Shown here: positions 44,096-55,900 of the stretch, piece by piece
How the letters are laid out: every line of letters starts with the position of its first letter
Numbering within the stretch: the stretch's first letter is position 1
From: Glandiceps talaboti
Taxonomy: Eukaryota; Hemichordata; Enteropneusta; Spengelidae
Assembly (NCBI RefSeq): GCF_964340395.1
Contig: NC_135566.1
Span: forward strand, 6,244,501 to 6,308,500
Length of the DNA: 64,000 nucleotides
Reading direction: 5' to 3'
Program-made: the position numbers and the translations under genes
The notes under the pieces: generated by a model
Told to the model about the DNA's origin: nothing
Database searches by the model: none
Seen by the model: only the letters and a program-made list of their open reading frames with translations

Positions 44096-45909
44096 CGGTA
44101 TCGCACTCCCGCAGTACAGCATCACGTAAAATTATCACTTGAACTCATTGCACAAATTTACAGTGTTATTCATCCGAGTACCATGTTTACGCGGTCGACC
44201 TTCGCCACACCCTGATTTCAGCGCCGATCGACTAGCACCAGCTTCCGTCAGTACAAGTTAAACGTCATGTCAAACGCTAATGTTTCTGTTGTCTATGAAT
44301 GATGAATGCATGTTGTGAATTACTTTTTGTTCAGTATTTTACTTTACTTTATTGCCACCGGGAACCCATACCACAGGCTCCGAGAATATGTATGGCTTAT
44401 ACAGCCGAAACAAACGAGAAAGCTACAAGTAACGTTACAGATGTGTACATCAAACTTCAAAGACCTCGACCCGTCGACCTTGGAACCCTACAAATCTGTC
44501 GACTTGTAAGTTGACGCGTCGTGATCCAAGCAGAAACCCCTCCAATCTCCATGTAAATCTAAAGTGTTTAAAAAAAACTAAACGGTAATGAGGGGTGGAT
44601 CTATCGGGAAATTTGAAGTCAGTCAAGGAGCCCATCGTGAATATACTGTTATACATACAAACACTTAAAAAAACCCTCCAATTTCTGGGAGGTCAACGAA
44701 CCCGCCCCCATTCAAAAAATAGAACATACAATAGACTTCACGATCGAGTTTCCTCTCTATTTGTGCAAAGTCACTGCCGCCAGTTTACTACATACAATGT
44801 AGGTAGCCAGTGTTTTGTATTCTGAATAGTTTATGAAGAAAATATATATAGCAACCCCCTTTAGTTTTACAAAAACCAAGCAAGAATTTGATGGAAAATT
44901 AAATTCATCTTTTTATATGTTGAACTTGTACAAAGAATACATGACTGTTTTCTCTCCACACAAAACTCTAAAAGTACTCAATCTAATATTTTTTCAATCA
45001 CACAAAATAATAAAACAAATTGACTTAGAAAAACATGACAATGTCACCAGGTGTATTAAGATGTGCCCCCCCCCCAGCTGAGTGCATATGTGAGCAAAAA
45101 TTATTGTTTATTGCTGTATTTTAAGAACTTTGAAAACTCAAATGTTGCTTTCCGACTTTAACTGTAATTCAGACCATATGATTATGAACTGAAAGATAGG
45201 AAAAAAAATCACACTCATTCTGAAGATGTTATATTATTATGTAATAAAACAAAGAACATTAACCAGACTATTTTTTATTGCATAACAACATGTCTGGTAA
45301 AGCATACAAAATTAACATAAAGAAGTTGTGTGAATACAGACTGATTCAGTAACCAATAGATAACTGACAATCTGAACTGACATTGTATTCATCAACTTCA
45401 AGTGCAAACATGCTCATGTCAAATGTTTTAGCAAAATGGACGAGAAAATGGGTATTAATAGGATTTATTATATTAGCAGTTGACTGTTTTTATTTTTATA
45501 ATTATTTGTTCGTGATCATTTGCTGTAAAACATATGCAAAACAAGGGGAAAGATGATAAATAGCTACAACCTGTTGTTATTAAAGGTTTGTAAGGGTTCA
45601 AAATGTGGTTAGAAGTGCAAAAATGAAATTCAGCAATCGCATTTACTTCAACCCAACACAAGCTCTGGTGTACATTTTATTGAGGTAGTACAAACATGGA
45701 TTTGTTCTGTTTCACAATTCTATCTATCATGTAGGAAAACTCAAGGATCTATCTTTTCAACCATTGAGAAAAAAGACATACAAGTGAGAATTGCACATGT
45801 AGACACTAAAATAGACTTATCATTTTAATGTTTAATTTTTATATTTTGATGTAGATTTTGGACACAATAAGTGGTATTCTTAGATACAAAGGAGTGATAC
45901 TTGCTGAAA

Positions 45910-46999
45910 ATGTCTTCCCGGCAACCATCTTGTTGCCAAGATAACAATCAAGAATCACCGTGTTGCCAAGGCAATAGGAGGAAAGCTTCCAAGGGTTGTC
46001 CCTTGTTACCACATGCTGAGAAGACAGGAAATGGAGCTGATGTGATGTCAGGATGTGGCAGTGAAAAGGATTCAGCAAGTTGTGGGAATGGTAGCGATGT
46101 TAAATGCTGTGAAAGTGAGGTATGCACATGCACACCGGGTCAGCGTTCAAGTTCATCTAATGGTATTGGCAAAGAGGAGGGAGTTGATGATCAGTGTAAG
46201 GAATCTTGCACTTCTGAAAATGGGGATAATGCCGAAGAGGTGGATAGTTGTTGCAAAAAGAAACATTGTGATAATGAAGAATCATTAATTGATCTAGGAA
46301 CTGATAGTGGGAAATCATGTGAAGATTCTCAAATGGAAGGAACAGAGAAGAAACAGAAAACATGTTGTGAAAGCGATGGTGAGGCAGTTGATGATTGTTG
46401 TAATAAACAAGATGGCGGACAGGAAGACGCCTGCTGTAAATCGACATCCTGCAGCGAAACACCAAGCAAGGTAGAGGGTGACAGCAGCTGTTCATCAAAG
46501 GTAGACAAGAAGTGTTCAGATAGTGAACAGGAAGATAGCTGTTGTAAACCAAAAACCAGCTGTGGACCACCAAGCAAGGCAGAGGCTGATAGCTGTTGCT
46601 CATCAAAGGCCGACAAGAAGTGTTCAGATAGTGAACAGGAAGATAGCTGTTGTAAACCAAAAACCAGCTGTGGACCACCAAGCAAGGCAGAGGCTGATAG
46701 CTGTTGCTCATCAAAGGTAGCTGCTGAACAGGAAGATACCTGTTGTAAACCAAAAACCAGCTGTGGAACACCAAGCAAGGCAGAGGTTGATAGCAGCTGT
46801 TCATCAAAGGCCGACACGAAGTGTTCAGGTGAAGCCCCAGGCACTGTTGCATTCAACACAGACAAGGATGATGTCACGGTACGATTGCTGCCTGACATCC
46901 GTGGTAATTCAGGAATTGTAAAAAGCACTTTTTCTGTGAAGGGGATGACGTGCGTGTCTTGTGTTTCTGCGTTGGAGAAACAGCTGATTAAACAACCAG
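45910..46999 (+). CDS. ATP7: ATP7-b exon 1: Cys-rich extension and start of metal-binding domain
   Basis: ATG at 45910 is the first after the in-frame TGA at 45895. [10 protein letters not shown] begins about 305 residues with 42 Cys, mainly CC pairs (SCCQ, PCCQ, KCCE, DSCCK). Two nearly identical 36-residue units ([20 protein letters not shown]...) and partial copies follow. After a non-Cys linker comes [20 protein letters not shown]. The donor at 47000 is GTAAAG, phase 1. Encoding it all in one 1090-base exon favours a recent internal expansion. Confidence 0.9.
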
Positions 47000-49900
47000 G
47001 TAAAGCACAACTTCTTGGTTATGACCAGGTCTCATTGTTTGTAACCACAAATGATCAATTCATAGTCACCTTGACCATTGTGGGAGGTTTATTTTATCGG
47101 TAGATCCAGATTAGGTATTACGATAACCTCAGATCCTTTGCATCTGGATTGCAAGATCCCTATTGTATTATAGCCCCACATTGTACATTGTCTTGATTTA
47201 CAAAACAATTAACATTTAAAAAAAAATCAAACAGAATGACATGCAAGATTTGGGAACTCAAAATGAATACAGTGGCAGGTTACTTAGACTGTACGATCCA
47301 GTCTTTCTGCTTATAATTCAAGCTCCAACCCTTAGGTTACAAAAATGGAAAGAACAACGAGATCTTTCAGTCTACAGGTTACTCAGAGTTAGATCCTTCA
47401 AATACAGACGTTATGAAACAAATGTCTTTTAGGCAATGGCGCACAATACAGAATAAGAGAAATGTAGGAGAAGGGTGACAATACTGAATAAATGGCTAGT
47501 TCATGTCTGTGTATAAACTAAGTGTATAATAACTTTTGCCACCTACTTTAATCACATAAATAGGTTATGATTATAGCACACACATGTAGTTTTTAAAACT
47601 ACCCCGGACATGCTCCCCATGTCAGGAAATAGCCATGGGGCACATGAAACAGTTACGATGTTGCCTTAATGTTGGGTCATATTCAAATTGTCATACATGT
47701 AACTCACACTGCACTATGAGAATCAGACTACAGCTATATATGAGCCGGAACTGTGAATTACTGTCTTGTCTTACAAGGGAATGATACTGTGTACATTTGC
47801 CAAAAGTGGGAACCATGCATACTTCACCACTATGGTTATAATTAATTGTAGCATAGTTGAACTGTTTCTAGAAAATAACATTAGCTATCCAATTTGTTCA
47901 TCTCCTATACCATTTATGTAACAAAAAATAAAAACAAATAAGTGAAGCTATTTCAACAGCTAAGTCACTTGTTTACAATCAAATTATAATAATCAAGAAT
48001 CAATCTAATCTTATCACCATGAACCATAGACCCTACCCGTGTAGGGTCTATCATGTAGGGTCTATCATGTAGGGTCTATCATGTAGGGTCTGTCGTGTAG
48101 GGTCTGTCATGTAGGGTCTGTCATGTAGGGTCAATCATGTAGGGTCTATCATGTAGGGTCTATCGTGTAGGGTCTATCGTGTAGGGTCTATCGTGTAGGG
48201 TCTGGTGGTATGGTCTATCGTGTAGGGTCTGTCGTGTAGGGTCTGGTGGTATGGTCTATCGTGTAGGGTCTGTCGTGTAGGGTCTGGTGGTAGGGTCTGT
48301 CGTGTAGGGTCTGTCGCGTAGGGTCTATCATGTAGGGTCTGTCGTGTAGGGTCTGGTGGTAGGGTCTATCATGTAGGGTCTATCGTGTAGGGTCTATGCT
48401 TGAACATAGATCATATACAACTTTTTATATAAACAATCAGGGACTAGGTTATGGTTCACCTTGAGGTAACGGTATGATATGATATCACAAGTGACATGCA
48501 TGAACTCTGAAGTACATATAGTAGATCAACAGAAAAACCACTTCTGCCAGACAGAGAAATCAAGCGATTACATACTCACTGCTCCCTGTGAAACATCTTG
48601 TAACTGTTAATGACATTTACAATGTAACTGTGGTAATTTATTTTTAGGTGTTCAGCGAGCAATGGTGGCTTTAATGGCCCAGAAAGCTGAAGTTCTGTAC
48701 GACAATGACTTAATCACTATAGAGAAGATGACAGCTGCCATCGATAGTTTGGGATTTAAAGCAGAAGTTCTACAGGAGGTAGAAGAAGGTGAAGGTCTCC
48801 TGGAAGTTCTTGTAAGTAATAATCTAATAATAATACTAATAAAGATCTTTATTTACAAGTACATACTGGATAGTTCTTTTTAGCATATAAATACACGTCT
48901 CCCCATTCTCGCAACCCAGAGCACGTATTTCTGCTGACACAGTGAATTATGAAGGTATGTTTTGGACTGTGCTGTAGAGAGGCCTGTGGTTTACATAAAA
49001 TGATGTTGTCTCCCAGTGAGTCCAGTGAGGGCTGTCCCTCATGGCTACAGTGTTAGTGCAGAAGTGCTCGGTGAAAACTTACTTTGAAAAATCCCAAGCT
49101 TGGTGCAAAACTAGTCAAACATTCAAGCCATTTTATACTCCTTTACTGCAAAACAATTGATCTTTATTTTTACCACTTTGTTATATTGGAATCAAACTTT
49201 TTGAAAAAGCTTCAAGTCACTTTTGTTGTCATTTATTGCAAAAAAAAAACACGAAAAAGCAGTCAATCTAAAATGAAATGCAATGACCACACATAGAGTA
49301 ACCGCTCTATCATTTTAAAGGCCCAGTTTTCAATACCGTGTTCTTGTTTATTTATTTATTAATCTTTCATATACAGACACCATTTCAGTGCATTAGCACT
49401 GTTCTCCTAATGGAACCTGTTGTATTAGCTTAATCTTATCAGTGGGGCCATAGGGACCATTCTTTGTTATGGACTCACTTTTTCTATCACTCTGACAGAC
49501 AAATGTGTTTTTAACACCTAAATTTCAATCCTAATCAGATGACATGTGCATTAATTAAACTGTTATGTGCTAATTTCTACATTATTGACAACTCAGTAGT
49601 ACTACACAAAATGTATATTGTGAAATCTAAATTCCTGATTTGATCATGTTTATTATAGATTTCAGATATTATATGTCCATCCTGTGTCCGTTCAATTGAA
49701 ACAGCTGTCCTTAAACTTCCTGGTGTAACCTATGCGTCGGTTACCTTGGTAACCAATAAGGGAGTCTTCAAGTATACAGGCGACATTGGACCAAGAATAA
49801 TAATAAAAACCATAGAGGTAAGCAACTTTAAAACTTGATAAGTGATTCCTATAAATTCATGTAATTGTTTTGAATAATTTTGATATTTCATTTCTTTTCA

Positions 49901-52900
49901 GTTCCATCTGATCAAATACATGTATAACAAATATTTATTAAAATATATGTTGATGTAATATGTGCTGCAGAAATAAAAAAATGTTTAAATTTTGTCAGAA
50001 CAGGAATGTGCTTTGTTGAAAAAAAAGTCAACCCCATTCTCATTTTGAATCAAGAAAAATTTGTCCCCAAGGCACTTTTATGGTTGACCTTGACCTTTGT
50101 AGGAGGTTTATTCTATTGATAGCTCCATTACACTAACTATAGACAATCCCATAGTTCCTTGCCTCTGAGCATGCTCAGTCTGAATTACAAGTTCCCTATT
50201 GCTACATATTTAAGTTTGACCAGAATTTCCCAGAAATAGTTTGAAAAAATTTTGGGACTTTAGAAGGCTTTTTAATAAGTGTATGACTCCTTCATGAGTT
50301 TTGTGACATTGTATTGATTTATATTCCCTACTGTATGAACAATAAAACATACACTTACAGACACTAAAGTTACAATAGTGAAGGACATGACAAATAGCTC
50401 TAACAGAACTAATGAGACTGAATTTTGTAAACATTGCATTTTTGTCATAATGACAAGGCTGCTGTGATCATTCAAGTATAACCATTCACATAATTTAGTT
50501 GTTTATGAAAAATTTGCCACTGGTTGATGAGTATTATTATTATTTTGTTTCTAGGATGCTGGTTATGATGTTGAGCTTAGTGGTGAAGGTTTGCAAAAAT
50601 CCCTGAATGCAATGAAACAATTGGATGCCATTAAACAGTAAGTAGAATAAGGGGATAAGTCACGTTAATTTAGTTGGGAGAAATTCAAGAACAGTAACTT
50701 TTGCTTTAGTTTATATGTTATATTTTTAAAAAAAATGACAATACATTGAATATTATAATGTCTTATTTTCAAATAGTTTATGTAGCCTCCATTGCAGAGA
50801 GTAGATCACGTTTGACCTGGCAAGCATTGTCTCCTCCAAGTCCACAAACTCATTAATTCAAATTTAGTAGTTTGGCCATGACTCACTATGCACTATCCAC
50901 AACTGTGAGGAAATATTAGCATAACATTTGCATATACATGCTGTTGTTCAAGGTTATTTGTACAAAGGTTACATCCAAATATGGCAAAGTATTTAGTCAC
51001 ATGTTGGATAACTTGACACAAGCAACAAAATATATGTATCATGTGACTTATTCCACCAATCAGCTTCTATGCATGGTATCCATGAAAAATACGGAATTTA
51101 AATTACTTTGTTTGAAATACAAATCACTTTGCTGGCTGGGCTTTTCAACCTGCTATGGAGACTAAAAATAGTTCTGCTGGTCATATCAGTATTATTCTAG
51201 TCTGGGTCGCCAGAACATTTCTACAAACAGTAGTAAAAATAGTATACCATACAAATGCATGATTTTATTCTGATTATGCATGTGCATGGGTGAATTTAGT
51301 GTCTGTACAAAATACTTAATGACGGATTTAGGATATCAGTGTTTTACATAAATTTTTTTTTTTGCCTGGCCCCTAAGCAGAGCACCGAATACAAGACCCC
51401 CCCCCCAAAAAAAAATAATAAAAAAATAAAAAAATAAAAAAATAAAAAAATAAAAAAAAATAAAAAAAAAATATGTGCATCCGACTTTCTACCTTACTTT
51501 TTCTTACTTTTTCTAAACGTTGAGGAAAACATTTTGAAGGCAGTGTGAAAATCAAGAATTTTGAAAAAATATAGCAAAAATTAAGAAGATATGACAAAAA
51601 GAAAATAAATAAAAAAAAAAGTAATACCAATCTTACCTAATGGTGTAAGTTTAAAAAGTATTTGGAATCATAACATTGTTTTTATTCTCTCAAATAGAAA
51701 ACATTTGCAAAATATATTTATCTTTGTTAAAAATACACTTTATTATTTTTTTTCCTACAACAGATGGCGAAATTCGTTTTTCTTCTCCATGATATTTGGA
51801 ATACCAGCATTTATTATAATGTTGTATTTCATGATTTCAAAGAACCACTACATGATAATACCAGGTTTATCACTTGAAAATCTTCTCTCATTCTGTCTGG
51901 CAACTCCAGTCCAGGTAAGTGTAGATAATATGATAAAATAAGAAATTATTTTCCCTAAAGAAAATTGTTTGGTTCTGGTTACCTGACCCCACTTAGTTTT
52001 TCACGCCAACCCTTAACCTTTGTTTGCGTATTCAAGAATAAAATAATAAAATTGTGAAAATTGTGAAGTCTGGCAAGAAATAGTGGATGCAGAAACTGAC
52101 ATCAACTTAAACAGACAAATTATAAAACTATTCTTCCAATCTGTAATGGCTGTACATCTGATCAGAAGAAACCAGCAACACATAGACCATATTCAAAACA
52201 ATGGAAAACATAAGTACCGAACTAAACACTCACATATGAAGAAAAATATATTTAAAAAATGAATTATAAATCTAACTACCCCACCTATTCCAAAATTGAG
52301 TGTAATCGGAACCACTTTTTTTTTTTATTTGGCCTGATGAGATTTTACATAATTATAGGAGATTTCGTCTGTAGCTTGCAAATGCTATTAAATGATGTGC
52401 CAGTGAGACTGACCATAAGGTTTCATGTTGAGATAGACTCAATAAAGATAACACACAAATATCCCCTACGTAGTTTTCACTCTGTATTTTGTTACATTTG
52501 TACTTATTTTTGTTATCATTAACATTTCTCATTCTATTGCCTTCATAATGACATGTTGTAAATGACTCCAGGAGTGCACAAATTTATATGAATGACAAAT
52601 TTATGCAAATTAGTTTACTGATATATCTATTTCAGTATTACTGGTATATAGAATAGTGTATTTAGCCATCAGTTCTCACATGTGACTGAAATTTGACCTG
52701 ACTTAACATCTGTTTGATGTTTATTTTGAGGGCTTATTAAAAGTGAGAACGCATTTACATGAGATACCAGTTTGACATATAGAACTTGCTGGTACACACC
52801 CATGACAATGCAGAAATCACTTGTACATTTTCCATTGTTGTAAAGTTACAGGTACAAGACAAACACTGCCACAAAATGTTATTTTTCATTTCATCATTGG

Positions 52901-55900
52901 AAAAATTTACTCAGGTTGTGAGAATTACATTTGATTGGCATGTCATAATTAATGATTTGATAGTAATAATCAATAATATCCAATTTGCTTTGGGACCATC
53001 CTTCCCTCTCCAGGCATCGACCAAGGTCCAGCCGTCTGTCCCTCTGTGTGCAGACATACCTCATACATGCAATGGGAGATTTCTTTCAATGCTCACACAA
53101 ACATGACATATTGTACTACAGGGGCCATATACAATATCATTTGTAATCTGAATGCCAAAGTGGTCTCAAACCCCGTCTGGTCAAACTGACTCTACTATAG
53201 AATGTTGTTCATGCAAATGAGTAAACCCCAACTGTTGTAATGATGTAAACAGTGTATAAGTAGCATCCTTTGGCTGACAAGTATACCATATTTGGACATT
53301 ACCTAACAGCCTGCCTTCAAAACTAACTTGGTTAGAATTCTGTGATTGATTGTAACAAAGACATGATGTTAATGACTGTGTGACTGTGAGTGGCTTTGTT
53401 TGAATTTTAAATTACATCTCATTCATCTCAGGACTTCATAAGCTAGAAAGATAGATCTGAAAGATTTGATGAAGGATAGCACTACACTGTAATTTGTACT
53501 ACCCAGCCCAAAATATCAGTTAACATGCCTTGCCATAGACTGTAAGATATATCATGTTGTTCTGCCCTCCCTGGCCTGCTCTGAGAGGGGTTGACCAATA
53601 GAGAGTGTTGAAAGTCCAAATACTCAATGAATATGTAAAATTATGTAAATTAAGTAACTTTTATCCAACAAACATTATTACATTGCAGATCCTGTGTGGA
53701 AAGAACTTTTACATCAGGGCATACAAGGGATTGAGAAATAAAAATGCCAACATGGATCTTTTGGTTTCCATGTCAACTTCAACAGCATATTTATATTCTG
53801 TGGTTGTGGTGATTGTTGCCATGGTAATGCAGACAGAAACAAGTCCCAAGACTTTCTTTGACTCACCACCATTGTTATTTCTGTTTATGTCACTTGGTAG
53901 ATGGCTGGAATACATAGCCAAGGTAAGACTCCATTCATTCATTCAGATCAACTTTTTTTTTGGCTCAGCCAGGGAAATGTGAGTGACAGAAGGGTTGTTG
54001 TTACAATGAGTCAAAAACGAGGAGTGACAAAACCCTTTTATCATGAGCATTTTCTGGCTGATTGATAACATCATTGTCAGTATGTACTTTGTATAAATAT
54101 TAATGTATGCATGATCTATTGATGTGACATCATACTTTGAATCAAATAGAGAAAATGTGCTGTGATTTTGTTTTGAAGTTTGAAGTGAATATGCCTCATC
54201 ATATTGGGATATTAATCACCAAATATATATAGACAAATTTCTTCCTTTTAAAAATTTGAATTGTTAATCATTTTTGTTGCTATACTAAATCCCTAATTGG
54301 GTCGAATTTTAATTATGACTTTTTATTTCATCTCATCTATTAGGGTAAAACCTCTGATTCCCTTGCCAAGTTAGTGTCCTTGCAAGCTACAGATGCCATC
54401 CTTGTGACCCTCGGTGAAAATAACAAAATTCTGAGTGAAGAAAAGGTTCTTATAGATCTGGTCCAGCGAGGGGACATCTTAAAAGTTGTTCCTGGTGGTA
54501 AAATCCCTGTAGATGGTAAAGTGATAGATGGTACATCTATGGCAGATGAGTCCCTCATTACTGGAGAATCTATGCCAGTCTTGAAAAAACCAGGTATGTT
54601 AATGATACTGTCATATACTGAAAGATAGTTGAAATAGGACACAAAGTAGCAAATAGAAGTATGTGGCAATAACAATTCCATGAGTTCCTTAAAATTATGT
54701 GATCGGAAATAAAGTTAACATAATGCTTTGACCGGTTGAGACTGCTACCAACCTTTACTGTGAAATAATGGGAAAGGATTTTTTCTCAAGGGAGGCTGTA
54801 GTACGCGGCGCGGCTATCATGACCCTAACGTCTGGTTGAAAAGCTTCTTCCCAACAGAACACCTTGTGGCCAAATTGTACAATCTTTTGTCTTTTTGATA
54901 ACTGGTATATGGTGTATTAATTAGGAGAACTAGTAACATAGTTGGAACAGTGGAGACAACACAATGATACTGTAGTCTAATATATAAGAATAAAATGACA
55001 ACATTTTATTCATTTAGTATTAGAATATAGTATCACATCAGTTAATATGGTGGGAATTTTACCAGTGGCTGCTATTTATTAAACAAGTGACAGTGAAGAA
55101 TAAAATATAAATAACCTTTTATTTGGAAACATAAATGACGAAAAATACAAGTTGCAGGATTAAAATCTAGATATGAAATGCACTTGTTTGGTGGAGTAAT
55201 AGAAAACTTGGTCCAGACTAAGGTAATCCTTACTAAGACAACACTAATGCGATTCCATGAGGGGCAATCATACTATCATGTATAACTCATTCCTAAAAGA
55301 CATTTTGGTATTGTCTATACAGGTAGCATTGTTATTGGAGGTGCTATCAACAGTAAAGGGACAATCCTAATGGAAGCTGTACATGTTGGTGCTGATAGTG
55401 TACTGGCACAGATTTTCAAACTGGTAGAAAATGCTCAATCTTCCAAGGTAAGGCTCTTTTGCTTTTGTTTGGTTGAAATGAGATGATTTCCTTTGTATCT
55501 AAGTAACTATACTCACTTGGGGTCCACTATCTTGTTTTCAAGGAAATCAATAGATTATTCTCCCAGAGATCAGAATTTTAATACAACAGTCTTATTGTGT
55601 TAATTTTGATGTTATATGACCTTGTACGATGACTCCTTATTTTTTCTTGATTTTAACTGAGAAAGGGTTGGAGTTTTCTTGAACAAAGTAAAATCAAAAG
55701 TTTTAAAACTGTTACATCTGAGTAGGTGTATACTATGTTAAACTGTGTGTACTTTTCAGTTTGATGTTTGGTTTAATTTTCTTACAGGCTCCCATTCAGA
55801 GAATAGCAGACAAACTGGCCGGTGTATTCGTACCATTGGTGTTTGCTCTCTCATTAACTACATTGCTAGTGTGGATTACGATAGGTTATGCGAATCCAGA

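Larger units (their letters stand above)
31327..45909. other. 14.6-kb region between the divergent ATP7 paralogues
   Basis: No ORF here has recognisable protein similarity or paired splice sites, so I call no coding gene. 31.3-37.4 kb is AT-rich with R1 repeats; 35.6-38.9 kb contains two diverged copies of a segment with E-box motifs; 38.0-44.5 kb is CpG-richer and packed with foldback elements. Both ATPase promoters and any non-coding first exons should lie here. Confidence 0.7.

Noticed and set aside
46157-46928. Long antisense ORFs opposite ATP7-b exon 1
   Set aside because: They exist because the repeated Cys codons lack stops on the other strand; no domain, splice sites or start context.
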